Shown one piece after another: positions 17,181-27,807 of a stretch of 41,963 nt of DNA (positions are counted from its first letter, which is position 1; each line of letters opens with the position of its first letter). The DNA lies in the NCBI RefSeq assembly GCF_000963005.1, contig NZ_JZHZ01000007.1:2257590-2299552 (forward strand), read 5' to 3'. Origin of the DNA: Xanthomonas sp. GPE 39. Its GTDB lineage: Bacteria; Pseudomonadota; Gammaproteobacteria; Xanthomonadales; Xanthomonadaceae. The position numbers and the translations under genes are program-made. The notes beneath the pieces are model-generated. The model saw only the letters and a program-made list of their open reading frames with translations. It was not told where the DNA came from and did no database searches.

Positions 17181-18017
17181 ATGAAGCTCGCTTCGCGTCC
17201 GTTCGCTCTCCTCGTCGCATCCAGCCTGTGTCTGTCGGCGCCCATCGTCGACGCACAAACGCTGCACGACCATGCGGCGCCAACAACGAATACGCCAATC
17301 CAGGCTGCACCCGTCGCACCGGCTCCGCCTGCGGGAGAAGCGCCAACAACCGAGGCATGGACTCCACCACCATTGCAGCCCTTCGTCGCGACCTACGAAG
17401 CACGCTACAAGGGCCGGCCAGCAGGCGATGCGCGGATGGATGTGGCGCATACCGACGGCCAACAGTGGCGTGTGGACCTGGACGTGCATGGGCGCAGCGG
17501 CTTTGCCAGCATCCTCGGTTTGAACATCGAGCAGAGCACGGTGTTTACCGTCCACGACGACCACTACATTCCGCAAAGCCAGAGCACGGTCAAGAAAGCG
17601 CTGTTTTTCGGCAAGAAAGCCACCGGCACCTACGATTGGAACCAAGGTGTGGCACGTTGGGACGGCGACCTGAAGGAAGACCGTCGGGCACCGATCCGGC
17701 TGGAGCCCGGCGACCAGAGCGCACTGCTTATCAACCTGTCGCTGATGCGCGATGCGCAACCGGGCAAGACCATGCGCTACCGCTTCGTCGACGTTGGCCG
17801 TGTCCGCGAACACATCTACCGCGCCGCAGACCACACCGAAACCGTGCAGGTCGGCGACCTTAGCTACGACGCGCTGCGCGTTTGGCGAACCAATGGCGGC
17901 AAAAATGAGACCATCCTGTGGATCGCCAACGGCGTGCCGACGCCGGTGCGCATCCTGCAACGCGAAGACGGTCAAGATCGCATTGATCTGCGCCTGACCG
18001 AATATCAAGGAGCCTGA
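17181..18017 (+). CDS. DUF3108 exported protein, copy 1
   Basis: 278 residues. Signal peptide at residues 1-25 (LLVASSLCLSAPIVDA), then a Pro/Ala-rich linker of about 45 residues (VAPAPPAGEAPTTEAW) absent from the other two copies. The DUF3108 domain follows: FVATYEARYKGRPAGDARMD, QSTVKKALFF, GTYDWNQGVARWDGDLK, LEPGDQSALLINLSLMRD and a C-terminal PTPVRILQREDGQD. DUF3108 proteins are periplasmic, about 230 residues, of unknown function; a beta-barrel or lipid-associated role is only speculation. It lies 67 bases after purN and two bases before copy 2. Confidence 0.8.
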   Translation: MKLASRPFALLVASSLCLSAPIVDAQTLHDHAAPTTNTPIQAAPVAPAPPAGEAPTTEAWTPPPLQPFVATYEARYKGRPAGDARMDVAHTDGQQWRVDLDVHGRSGFASILGLNIEQSTVFTVHDDHYIPQSQSTVKKALFFGKKATGTYDWNQGVARWDGDLKEDRRAPIRLEPGDQSALLINLSLMRDAQPGKTMRYRFVDVGRVREHIYRAADHTETVQVGDLSYDALRVWRTNGGKNETILWIANGVPTPVRILQREDGQDRIDLRLTEYQGA

Positions 18018-18019
18018 AC

Positions 18020-18703
18020 ATGACACGTATCGCTCGACCACTATCCGCGCTCGCCGCCGCTCTACTGACACTGGCCAGTCTGCCGGCGTTGGCGCTGGAA
18101 CCGTTCACTGCCGATTACCAGGCCAGTTACATGGGGATGCAAGCCAACGGCGTGATGACCCTGAGCAAAGAAAGCGGCAATCGCTGGCGCTACAGTTTGG
18201 CGATCAAGAATCAGATTGCCGACCTGAGCCAGATCACCGTATTCGAAGACAAGGGCGGCCAGTTGCGCCCGCTCAGTAGCGAAGACCGTTCGATGTTCCT
18301 GATCAAGAAGAAGACGGTGACCGCCAAGTACGATTGGAGCAGCGGACAGGCCACCTGGGCGGGCGACCTCAAGCCGGATCGCCAGGGCCCGGTGAAGCTG
18401 CAGCCCGGCGACATGGATGCGCTGCTGATCGACCTGGCGATCGCGCGCGACGTCAACGCCGGCAAAACTCCGAGCTACCGCATGGTCGAAGAGGGTCGCG
18501 CAAAATCGATGACCTACCACGTCGTGGGCAAGGAAGCGATCACCGTCAACGGCAAAACCGAACAGGCGACCAAAGTCAGCCGTAGCGACGGCTCCAAGGA
18601 GATCGTGGCCTGGGTCGTGCCGAACATGCCAGTGCCGGCGCGCATTCTGCAACGCGAAAACGGCCAGGACGCCCTGGACCTGACGATCAAGTCGCTGCAC
18701 TGA
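18020..18703 (+). CDS. DUF3108 exported protein, copy 2
   Basis: 227 residues, with a signal peptide ending SLPALA at about residue 25 and an AAGGAG ribosome-binding site inside the end of copy 1. The domain layout matches copy 1: FTADYQASYMGMQANGVMTL, KYDWSSGQATWAGDLKPD, QGPVKLQPGDMDALLIDLAI and PVPARILQRENGQDALDL. It is much closer to copy 3 than to copy 1 (shared ANYMGTQAN-type and DWSS.QATW segments). Copies 1 and 2 are separated by two bases and must be co-transcribed. Function unknown. Confidence 0.85.
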   Translation: MTRIARPLSALAAALLTLASLPALALEPFTADYQASYMGMQANGVMTLSKESGNRWRYSLAIKNQIADLSQITVFEDKGGQLRPLSSEDRSMFLIKKKTVTAKYDWSSGQATWAGDLKPDRQGPVKLQPGDMDALLIDLAIARDVNAGKTPSYRMVEEGRAKSMTYHVVGKEAITVNGKTEQATKVSRSDGSKEIVAWVVPNMPVPARILQRENGQDALDLTIKSLH

Positions 18704-18719
18704 GCACGGCGGCATCGCA

Positions 18720-18997
18720 TCAATACAGCGATCCAGACAGACCCGCTTTGCATCGGCGCAACCGCCCCGCGCAGGTCGGTTGCGCCGCTGGCGTGCCACT
18801 CGGCCACCTCACGTATTGCTGCCGCGCATGATCGCGGCAGCCGTCATAGGCTCGGCCAGCAAGCAAGGCGCCGACCGATAGAAGCGGCAACCAGCATCGG
18901 CACCTTTCATATCCGACGCCTGGCCTGAAGTCAGATGAAACGCCACCGCGCGGATGTGATCCCACTGATCATCTCGCAGGGCGTAGCGACGTGCCAT
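18720..18997 (-). pseudogene. IS5-family (IS427-type) transposase remnant, internally deleted and frameshifted
   Basis: On the minus strand a frame from the ATG at 18997 begins MARRYALRDDQWDHI, a familiar start of IS427-group transposases. It jumps directly to RAVAFHLTSGQASDMKGADA, which belongs to the later catalytic part (the usual form is FHLTPGQASD). About 100 residues or more between these points are missing. After that the match moves to another frame, which reads LLSVGALLAGRAYD, like the ALLADKAYD segment holding a catalytic Asp, and then fades. No intact terminal repeats were found. The element is dead and lies between DUF3108 copies 2 and 3. Confidence 0.65.
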
Positions 18998-19675
18998 TGC
19001 AGGGTGATGCCGAAAGATACAACAAGCATTGGCCTGTCCGGGCGATTGATGACAGACCACTAGACGGCGGCGCAACAATGTCGTTCGTCGCTCTTCACCA
19101 ATCCTTACAAGCGACCCGCATGGGCCGGTGATCGTCGGCGACAGCGGCGTGACGCTGCACGCGCCAGCATGCTGCAGCAGACGAACATGGAATAACTTTC
19201 ATAAAGGTCCACGCACCGACCCATCGAGTTATCGAGTTATCCAGCCCGATGAGATGCTCTTCAAAGATTTCCTTATTCATCTCCCTGTCTCCATCAGGCA
19301 ACGAATGCCAGGAGCCAAGTCGGATTAATTCAGCCACGCGCGGTTACTGAACACATATTGCATCGCCATCAGAAAATAAAAATGCGCACCATCCCTTTTC
19401 GAAAAGTTTTATATTTTTTTTACAAAATATTAAGTTGACATAAGAATGTTTAGATAGCATTTTCACCCTGCCGTCAAAATGGCGTTTCACCAGTTAAATG
19501 TTAATTCACAATATTTAATGCGCGAATCGCCATACATCCCACTGATTGATTGGCGGCGAAAAAAACTTCATGCAGCTCATTAATGACGTACCGACATCGG
19601 CGTACAGGCTACACGCATGAATACAGCCGATGACCGTATCGATCTGTCTTAATCAATGCACCGAGGAATCTAAAC
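18998..19675. other. AT-rich intergenic stretch upstream of the third DUF3108 gene
   Basis: No convincing gene was seen. From about 19320 to 19600 the DNA is strikingly AT-rich against its GC-rich neighbours, with runs such as ATATTTTTTTTAC. It holds a perfect 12-base palindrome, CTTTTCGAAAAG, at 19395-19406, which could be an operator, and a short direct repeat of ATAACTCG-type sequence near 19222-19240. A 61-codon minus-strand frame from an ATG at 19280, with GGGAG before it, has no recognisable family. The stretch may have come in with the IS remnant. Confidence 0.5.
19435..19463 (+). promoter_or_regulatory. Possible promoter with consensus -35
   Basis: TTGACA at 19435-19440 is a perfect sigma-70 -35 box. 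At 17 bases spacing only a weak CATTTT (19458-19463) is available as -10. It would transcribe towards the third DUF3108 gene with a leader of about 200 bases. The AT-rich surroundings make chance matches likely. Confidence 0.3.
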
Positions 19676-20365
19676 ATGACATGCATCTCACGTTCTCTCT
19701 CCGCCATCGCCGCAGCGGTGTTGAGCATGGCAAGCTTGTCGGCTATGGCAATCCAACCATTCCAAGCTAAATATCAAGCCAACTACATGGGCACGCAAGC
19801 CAATGCCACAATGACCCTGACGCAGGGCGATTCTAATCAGTGGGTCTATAATTTAGATGTCAAAAGTTTGCTGGCAGAACTCAACCAGACCACTGTATTC
19901 GATACAACCACTGGCCATTTGCGCCCGCTCACCAGCGACAATGTCTTGAAGACCTTGCTCAAAAAGACCGAAGTGCTTGGCGACTACGACTGGAGCAGCC
20001 TGCAAGCAACCTGGTCTGGCGACGTTAACTCCGATCAAACCGGCCCAGTGGCGCTGACGGCTGGCGATCTGAGTCCGCTGCTGATCAATCTGGCGATCGT
20101 CAGCGACGTCACCGCGGGCAATCCTCTGAGCTATCACATTGTGGATCTGGGTCAAGCTGCACAGGTGACCTATCAGGTGGTCGACAAGGAAGCGGTCAGC
20201 TTCAACGGCAAGACCGAGAATGCGACCAAAATCAGCTATACAAACGCTGACGGTACGAAGCAGACCCTGGCATGGATCGTGCCCGACGCACCAGCTCCGG
20301 TACGGATTCAGCAAATCGAAAACGGCAAACAAACGGTGCTTCTGGTCATGAAGTCACTCAACTGA
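19676..20365 (+). CDS. DUF3108 exported protein, copy 3
   Basis: 229 residues, signal peptide ending SLSAMA at about residue 25. It aligns along its full length with copy 2: FQAKYQANYMGTQANATMTL, GDYDWSSLQATWSGDV, TGPVALTAGDLSPLLINLAI and APAPVRIQQIENGKQ. It has diverged more in charge (fewer Lys/Arg, more Thr/Asn/Gln). Its codons include more AT-ending choices (for example GATTCTAAT, TATAATTTAGAT) than its neighbours, so it has either evolved freely or been acquired separately. It has its own upstream region of about 970 bases and a hairpin directly after the stop, so it is probably a separate transcription unit. Function unknown. Confidence 0.82.
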   Translation: MTCISRSLSAIAAAVLSMASLSAMAIQPFQAKYQANYMGTQANATMTLTQGDSNQWVYNLDVKSLLAELNQTTVFDTTTGHLRPLTSDNVLKTLLKKTEVLGDYDWSSLQATWSGDVNSDQTGPVALTAGDLSPLLINLAIVSDVTAGNPLSYHIVDLGQAAQVTYQVVDKEAVSFNGKTENATKISYTNADGTKQTLAWIVPDAPAPVRIQQIENGKQTVLLVMKSLN

Positions 20366-20379
20366 ATCCAAAGCGTCAT

Positions 20380-20411
20380 GAACAAGGCGGGCTACACGGC
20401 CTGCCTTGTTC
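20380..20411 (+). terminator. Hairpin after the third DUF3108 gene
   Basis: GAACAAGGC at 20380-20388 pairs perfectly with GCCTTGTTC at 20403-20411, and the loop can add GGGC/GGCC pairing. It lies 15 bases after the stop codon. No T-run follows on the plus strand, so termination would be weak or factor-assisted. It may also serve the convergent minus-strand gene ending at 20490. Confidence 0.5.
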
Positions 20412-20489
20412 CTCCCCACTGCGGCGACAAGACCACGCCACATCCGCTAGCGCCATGCGCTGGCGACGCCAAGGCGATGATGACATCGC

Positions 20490-22382
<1,893 letters not shown>

Positions 22383-22434
22383 CGGGCTTTCCTCCTAAAA
22401 TGGGCGCTCATTCTACCCTCCGACCGGCACCCGC

Positions 22435-23436
22435 ATGGATGTATCGACCCTGTCTCCCACCGCGCACGGCGATGTTGGCCTGATCGCCAGCGGTCGCCGC
22501 GTGGTCGAGATCGAACAAGCCGCGCTGGCGGCGGTGGGTGGCCGCATCGGTGCCGCCTTCGCCGCCGCGTGCCGGCTGATCCTGGCCTCGCACGGCCGTG
22601 TGGTCGCCACTGGCATGGGCAAGTCCGGGCACGTGGCGCGCAAGATCGCCGCCACCCTCGCCTCGACCGGAACCCCCGCGTTCTTCGTTCACCCCGGGGA
22701 AGCAGGGCATGGCGACCTGGGCATGATCACCGACGCCGACGTCGTTCTGGCGTTGTCCTATTCCGGCGAATCGGACGAGATCCTGATGCTGTTGCCGGTG
22801 CTCAAGCGCCAGGGCAATGCGGTGATCGCGATGACCGGCCGCGCCCAGTCCACGCTGGCCCGGGAAGCGGATCTGCACCTGGATGTCAGCGTACCGGCCG
22901 AGGCCTGCCCGCTCGACCTGGCCCCGACCTCCAGTACCACCGCCTCGCTGGCCTTGGGCGATGCCCTGGCGGTGGCGCTGCTGGATGCGCGCGGCTTTAC
23001 CGCCGACGACTTCGCCCGCTCGCACCCGGCAGGCAGCCTTGGTCGGCGCTTGCTGCTGCACATCACCGACATCATGCACAGCGGCGAGGAACTGCCGAAA
23101 GTGCGCGAAGACGCCAGCCTCAGCGAGGCACTGGTGGAGATGAGCCGCAAGCGTCTGGGCATGACCGCCGTGGTCGATGCCGATGATCGCCTGCTGGGAC
23201 TGTTTACCGATGGCGATCTACGCCGCGCCCTGGACAGCGCGCTGGACGTGCGCCAAACCCGTATCGCCGAGGTGATGACCCGGCAGCCGCGCACAATCGG
23301 CACCGACCAGCTTGCCGCCGAGGCCGCACGGATGATGGAAACCCACCAGATCAACGGCCTGATCGTGGTCGATGCAGCCGGCCACGCAGTCGGTGCGCTC
23401 AACATTCACGACCTGTTGCGCGCTCGAGTGGTTTAA
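22435..23436 (+). CDS. kdsD: Arabinose-5-phosphate isomerase
   Basis: 333 residues. An N-terminal SIS domain (GMGKSGHVARKIAATLASTG, FVHPGEAGHGDLGMI, LSYSGESDE) interconverts ribulose-5-phosphate and arabinose-5-phosphate. Two C-terminal CBS domains (about residues 205-333; IMHSGEELPKV, MTRQPRTIGTDQL) are usual for KdsD/KpsF and may sense nucleotides. The product feeds Kdo synthesis for lipopolysaccharide. First gene of the plus-strand block leading to lptB. The gap to kdsC is 94 bases. Confidence 0.93.
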   Translation: MDVSTLSPTAHGDVGLIASGRRVVEIEQAALAAVGGRIGAAFAAACRLILASHGRVVATGMGKSGHVARKIAATLASTGTPAFFVHPGEAGHGDLGMITDADVVLALSYSGESDEILMLLPVLKRQGNAVIAMTGRAQSTLAREADLHLDVSVPAEACPLDLAPTSSTTASLALGDALAVALLDARGFTADDFARSHPAGSLGRRLLLHITDIMHSGEELPKVREDASLSEALVEMSRKRLGMTAVVDADDRLLGLFTDGDLRRALDSALDVRQTRIAEVMTRQPRTIGTDQLAAEAARMMETHQINGLIVVDAAGHAVGALNIHDLLRARVV

Positions 23437-23530
23437 CAGGCTGAAGCCATTTACCTTCCGTCCGGCCACAACCAGGTTCCTTGAGATCCAGCCGCTGGAA
23501 ACCCGGCCTCCCCGCCCCGATATCGCCCTC

Positions 23531-24079
23531 ATGCCCTACTCCCCGCTGGCCGCCCTCCCCGCCGACCTGATCGATCGCGCCGCGCGCATCCGTCTGGCGT
23601 GCTTCGATGTGGATGGCACGCTCACCGACGGCCGCCTGTACTACGACCGCGACGGCAACGAAAGCAAAGCCTTCCACGTGCTGGACGGCCAGGGTCTGGT
23701 GCAATTGCGCAAGCACGGGATCGAGGTCGCGCTGATCACCGCACGCCACAGTTTGGCCGCAGAGAAGCGCGGCCAGGAGCTGGGCCTGCGGGTACAGATC
23801 GGAGTCCAAAACAAGCGTGCCGGCGTGCAGGCACTGTGCGCAGAACGCGGACTGAGCCTGGAGCAGGTCTGCTTCATGGGCGATGACTTGCCCGACGTGA
23901 TCGCGCTGCGCGCGGTCGGTCTGGCGGTCGCCCCGGCCAACGCGCATCCGTGGACCGCCGAGCACGCGCACTGGATCACCCGTGCCCGCGGCGGCGAAGG
24001 CGCAGCACGCGAACTGTGCGACGTACTACTCGCTGCGCAAGGCCACCTTCCCTCGCTGCTGCAGGAGCATGGCGCATGA
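23531..24079 (+). CDS. kdsC: 3-deoxy-D-manno-octulosonate-8-phosphate phosphatase
   Basis: 182 residues from the ATG at 23531. An upstream extension to 23372 overlaps kdsD in another frame and is not typical of the family. HAD motifs are CFDVDGTLTDG (D26, D28), ITAR for motif II, and GDDLPDV for motif IV. The small C0-type cap makes it a tetramer in known members. It removes the phosphate from Kdo-8-phosphate. The stop overlaps the lptC start by four bases (ATGA), so Kdo synthesis and lipopolysaccharide export are translated together. Confidence 0.92.
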   Translation: MPYSPLAALPADLIDRAARIRLACFDVDGTLTDGRLYYDRDGNESKAFHVLDGQGLVQLRKHGIEVALITARHSLAAEKRGQELGLRVQIGVQNKRAGVQALCAERGLSLEQVCFMGDDLPDVIALRAVGLAVAPANAHPWTAEHAHWITRARGGEGAARELCDVLLAAQGHLPSLLQEHGA

Positions 24080-24642
24080 ACTGGCGCCGCACCCTCGGCA
24101 GCATCCTCCTGGTCACTGCGGTCATCAGTGGCTGGTCGGCCTGGAACCAGCGCAGCAGGCCAACCCTGGCCACCACAGCCGAGGCACGTTCTGACTATAT
24201 CGCCCGCGATTTCGAGATCGTCAGCCTGAACAAGCAAGGCAAGGAAGCGATGACCCTACGCGCACCGGAGATGGAACGCAGCCGTGCCGACCAGACGCTA
24301 TCGATCGTCACCCCGTTGTTCCTGCTCCCGGACGCCAACGACCAGCATTGGGAAATGCGCAGCAAGACCGGCTGGGTCAGCGCCGACGGCAAGGAACTGC
24401 GCCTGCGTGGCGACGTCGCTGGCGACAGCCCCAAAGTCCCCAGCATCCCGCCCACCACCTTCCGCACCCAGAGTCTGGACGTCTTCCCGCAAACCAACAG
24501 CGCCCACACCACCGCACCCGTCACCATGGCGCGGCCCGGTATGATGCAAACCGGCGTCGGCCTGGAAGTCGATTTGAAATCCCGGCAGTACAAGCTCCTT
24601 TCACAGGTCAAGACCCGTTATGAACCGAATGCTGCCCGCTAA
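24076..24642 (+). CDS. lptC: LPS export system protein LptC
   Basis: 188 residues. One N-terminal transmembrane helix (TLGSILLVTAVISGWSAW, residues 6-23) anchors a periplasmic beta-jellyroll domain (SDYIARDFEIVSL, MTLRAPEMERS, WEMRSKTGWVSADG, LRLRGDV). LptC receives lipopolysaccharide from the LptBFG transporter and passes it to LptA. The start overlaps kdsC by four bases, and the end overlaps lptA by 23 bases. No lptF or lptG is present in this window; they are usually encoded elsewhere. Confidence 0.9.
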   Translation: MNWRRTLGSILLVTAVISGWSAWNQRSRPTLATTAEARSDYIARDFEIVSLNKQGKEAMTLRAPEMERSRADQTLSIVTPLFLLPDANDQHWEMRSKTGWVSADGKELRLRGDVAGDSPKVPSIPPTTFRTQSLDVFPQTNSAHTTAPVTMARPGMMQTGVGLEVDLKSRQYKLLSQVKTRYEPNAAR

Positions 24643-25204
24643 GCTAGCGCTGCTCGCGCTGCTGTTTCCCGCCATCGCGCTGGCCAAGTCGACCGACCGC
24701 AATCAGCTAGTAGACGTCAACTCCGACTCCAACAACTGCAATCTGACCGACGACAACGGCAAGTGCCGCTTTTCCGGCCATGTGGTCATTGTGCAGGGAA
24801 CGCTGGAAGCGCATGCCGATACCGCCGACATCTTCCGCAAGAACGGCCAAATCGATCGCGTGCTGCTCAACGGCAAACAGGCAACGTTCAAGCAGCAAAT
24901 GGACGATGGCTCCATGGTCAATGGCATCGCCGACACCATCGACTACACCGTCAACAACGACAGCGTGATCCTGACCGGCAACTACAAAATGACCTCGCCG
25001 AAAGGCACCAACGCTGGCCAGCGCATGGTCTACAACACCAAGACCGGCGACATGCAGGGCGGCGGCGACGGCACCCGCGTGCATACGGTGATCCAGCCGA
25101 AGAACGCCGCGGCGGCCAGCCCGCCGGCGAATGGTGCCAAACCCGCTGCCGCGACCAAACCCGCGACGACACCCACCAAGTCCGCCAAGCAAGGAGGCCA
25201 GTGA
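24620..25204 (+). CDS. lptA: LPS transport periplasmic protein LptA
   Basis: 194 residues. A signal peptide ([13 protein letters not shown], cut near residue 22) exports it. The OstA/LptA jellyroll follows: [53 protein letters not shown], and a C-terminal Ala/Lys/Pro-rich tail (about residues 160-194) that lengthens it compared with E. coli. LptA monomers form the periplasmic bridge that carries lipopolysaccharide to the outer membrane. The ATG at 24620 lies inside lptC, and the last base of its stop is shared with the lptB ATG. Confidence 0.9.
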   Translation: MNRMLPAKLALLALLFPAIALAKSTDRNQLVDVNSDSNNCNLTDDNGKCRFSGHVVIVQGTLEAHADTADIFRKNGQIDRVLLNGKQATFKQQMDDGSMVNGIADTIDYTVNNDSVILTGNYKMTSPKGTNAGQRMVYNTKTGDMQGGGDGTRVHTVIQPKNAAAASPPANGAKPAAATKPATTPTKSAKQGGQ

Positions 25205-25923
25205 TGCTACTCGCCGAAGGCCTGCGCAAGCGTTACAAGCAGCGTGAAGTGGTGCGCGATTTCGGCCTGACCCTAGACGCGGGCGAAGTGGTCGGCCTGC
25301 TCGGCCCCAACGGTGCCGGCAAGACCACCTGTTTCTACATGATCGTCGGCCTGGTCGAGGCCGATGCCGGGCGTATCGTGCTCGACGGCAGCGATATCAC
25401 CGCGCTGCCGATGTACAAACGCGCCAAACTCGGCGTCGGCTACTTGCCGCAGGAGCCATCGGTGTTCCGCAAGCTCAGCGTCGCCGACAACATCCGCCTA
25501 GTACTGGAATTGCGCGAGGATCTCGACGAAGCCGGACAGGAACGCGAACTGCTCTCGCTGCTGGACGAACTGCAGATCGGCCACGTCGCCGAGCAACTCG
25601 GTGCCAGCCTGTCCGGTGGCGAACGCCGCCGCTGCGAGATCGCCCGCGCGCTGGCGGCCAAGCCGCGACTGATGCTGCTCGACGAACCTTTTGCCGGCGT
25701 CGACCCGATCTCGGTCGGCGAGATCCAACGCATCGTGACCCACCTCAAACAACGTGGCATCGGCGTGCTGATCACCGACCACAACGTGCGCGAAACCCTG
25801 GGAATCTGCGACCGGGCCTATATTCTCAACGAAGGCGGCGTGCTGGCGCAGGGAGCACCGGAGGCCCTGCTGGCCAACAGCGACGTGCGCCGCGTGTACC
25901 TCGGAGAAACCTTCCGGCTCTGA
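25204..25923 (+). CDS. lptB: LPS export ABC transporter ATP-binding protein LptB
   Basis: 239 residues from the ATG at 25204, which shares one base with the lptA stop (TGATG). Walker A GPNGAGKT (34-41), signature LSGGERRR, Walker [14 protein letters not shown] and the switch His in ITDHNV are all present. LptB is the ATPase that drives lipopolysaccharide extraction from the inner membrane with Lpt[16 protein letters not shown] is the typical Q-loop stretch. rpoN follows after 40 bases. Confidence 0.94.
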   Translation: MLLAEGLRKRYKQREVVRDFGLTLDAGEVVGLLGPNGAGKTTCFYMIVGLVEADAGRIVLDGSDITALPMYKRAKLGVGYLPQEPSVFRKLSVADNIRLVLELREDLDEAGQERELLSLLDELQIGHVAEQLGASLSGGERRRCEIARALAAKPRLMLLDEPFAGVDPISVGEIQRIVTHLKQRGIGVLITDHNVRETLGICDRAYILNEGGVLAQGAPEALLANSDVRRVYLGETFRL

Positions 25924-25963
25924 GCGCGCCTCCTTTTACGCTCTTTCCGCGCTGAGCACACGC

Positions 25964-27421
25964 ATGAAAGCACGGCTGCAGACATCGCTGGGACAGCATC
26001 TGGTCATGACGCCGCAGTTGCGCCAGGCGATCAAGCTATTGCAGATGTCCAGCGCCGAGCTGGAGGTGGAAATCGCCGCAGCGGTGGAGAGTAACCCGCT
26101 GCTGGAGTGGTCCGAGGACGCCGGCCTCACGTTCGAGCGCAGCGATGGTCGCGAGGCGAGCAGCACCGCTGCCGATCGCGACACCCTCGCTCCTGCCGGC
26201 GACGCCCATGACGAAACGTCGCCGGCCGACAGCGGAGAAGACTGGACAGCAACCGACCCGGCCTGGAGTCACGGCAGCGGCGGTGGGTTCGACGACGACG
26301 ACACGGGCAGCCTCGCCGAACGCGTGGCTGAGCCGGAAACCTTGATCGATCATCTGCTGTGGCAATTGCACCTCTCGCCCCTGTCCGCACGCGACCGCAG
26401 TATCGGTGTCGCACTGATCGACGCGCTCGACAGCGACGGCTACCTGCGTGAGCCGCTGGCTGCGATCGCCGACACACTGCGCCCGAACATCATCGCCGAC
26501 GAGGACGAAATCCTCACCGTGCTGCACCAAATCCAGCGCTTCGACCCGACCGGCATCGCCGCGCGCAGCCTGGAGGAATGCCTGACCCTGCAACTGGACA
26601 TGCTGCCCAAGGCCACCCCCGGACTGGAACTGGCGCGCACGATCGTCAACGGATCATTGGAAAAACTCCCGCGCAGCGGCATCGCCGGCCTGGCTCACGC
26701 GCTCAAACACCCGGTTGCGGACGTGGACACGGCAGTCGCGTTGCTACGCTCGCTGGACCCACGTCCAGGCAAACAGATCGGCGAACTCGGTAGCGATACC
26801 TATGTCGTGCCCGACTGTATCGTCTGGCGCCAACGCGGCGTCTGGCACGCGGCCCTGTCCGCACACGCCCAACCCAAGGTCACTATCCATCGCGGCTACG
26901 AACGACTGATCCGCCAATGTGGCGAAAGCGACGCCGGCTACCTGCGCGGACAATTGCAGGAAGCGCGCTGGCTGCTCAAGAGCGTGGAGGCCCGTGGCGA
27001 GACCCTGCTCAAGGTGACCCGCTGCTTACTGCGACAACAAGCCGGTTTCCTGGAATTCGGCGAACAAGCCCTGCGTCCGCTGACCCTGCGCGAGATCGCC
27101 GGCGAACTGGGTCTGCACGAAAGCACCATCTCCCGTGCCATTGCCCGCAAATACGTGCGCACACCGCGTGGCACCATCCCGCTACGTGCCTTTTTCGCCT
27201 CCGGTATCGACACCGACAGTGGCGGCGAGGCATCGAGCACCGCCATTCAAGCGATGATCCGGCGTCTGATCGAGGCGGAGAACCCACGCAAGCCGCTTTC
27301 TGACGCCAAGCTGGCCGACCTGCTGAAAAATACCGGCGTACCGGTAGCGCGCCGCACCGTGGCGAAGTATCGTGAGGCCATGAACATTCCCGCCTCCCAC
27401 GAACGCGTGCGTATCGGCTAA
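25964..27421 (+). CDS. rpoN: RNA polymerase sigma-54 factor
   Basis: 485 residues. Region I begins near residue 3 (LQTSLGQHLVMTPQLRQAIK, LLQMSSAELEVEI) and binds the activator. An acidic stretch follows (about 45-110), then the core-binding region. The C-terminal helix-turn-helix (LTLREIAGELGLHESTISR) and the RpoN box ARRTVAKYRE (residues 462-471) read -12/-24 promoters. In xanthomonads sigma-54 controls flagella, pili and nitrogen functions with enhancer-binding activators. hpf and the ptsN remnant follow, as in the classic rpoN cluster. Confidence 0.95.
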   Translation: MKARLQTSLGQHLVMTPQLRQAIKLLQMSSAELEVEIAAAVESNPLLEWSEDAGLTFERSDGREASSTAADRDTLAPAGDAHDETSPADSGEDWTATDPAWSHGSGGGFDDDDTGSLAERVAEPETLIDHLLWQLHLSPLSARDRSIGVALIDALDSDGYLREPLAAIADTLRPNIIADEDEILTVLHQIQRFDPTGIAARSLEECLTLQLDMLPKATPGLELARTIVNGSLEKLPRSGIAGLAHALKHPVADVDTAVALLRSLDPRPGKQIGELGSDTYVVPDCIVWRQRGVWHAALSAHAQPKVTIHRGYERLIRQCGESDAGYLRGQLQEARWLLKSVEARGETLLKVTRCLLRQQAGFLEFGEQALRPLTLREIAGELGLHESTISRAIARKYVRTPRGTIPLRAFFASGIDTDSGGEASSTAIQAMIRRLIEAENPRKPLSDAKLADLLKNTGVPVARRTVAKYREAMNIPASHERVRIG

Positions 27422-27466
27422 CGGCGGCAATCGTTCATAGGTGAACCCCGAACCAAGGAGTATCCG

Positions 27467-27784
27467 ATGCGTATCGAGACCTACGGCCACCAGATTGAAG
27501 TCACCCCCGCCCTGCGCGAATACGTGGAGACCAAGCTGCAACGGCTGAAGCGACACTACGAAGAAACCATCGAGGTCCGCGCCCAATTGGCGCTGCGCAA
27601 GCCCGACCATCACGTCGAAGCCACGATCAACGTCCCCGGCCGCACCCTGCACGCCGACGCCACAGCGCAGACCATGTACGCGGCCATTGACCTGCTCGCC
27701 GACAAGCTCGACCGCTTAATCATCAAGCACAAAGAAAAGAAACAGGATCACCATGCGGCCGAGGTACGCGACAATCTCGCCTGA
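27467..27784 (+). CDS. hpf: Ribosome hibernation promoting factor, short form
   Basis: 105 residues, the short class. MRIETYGHQIEVTPALREYV opens the S30AE domain; KLQRLKRHYEETIEV and HADATAQTMYAAIDLLADKL are also typical. A basic C-terminus follows (KHKEKKQDHHA). It binds the small ribosomal subunit and promotes 100S dimers in stationary phase. An AAGGAG site precedes the ATG. The gene lies between rpoN and the ptsN remnant, the usual order. Confidence 0.93.
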   Translation: MRIETYGHQIEVTPALREYVETKLQRLKRHYEETIEVRAQLALRKPDHHVEATINVPGRTLHADATAQTMYAAIDLLADKLDRLIIKHKEKKQDHHAAEVRDNLA

Positions 27785-27807
27785 CTCTTCGCAGATAGTG
27801 CGCCGCC

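Noticed and set aside
19098-19280. 61-codon minus-strand frame starting MNKEIFEEHLIGLDNS with a GGGAG site
   Set aside because: Only the first 16 residues look protein-like; the rest is unremarkable, no family is recognised and the region is IS debris.
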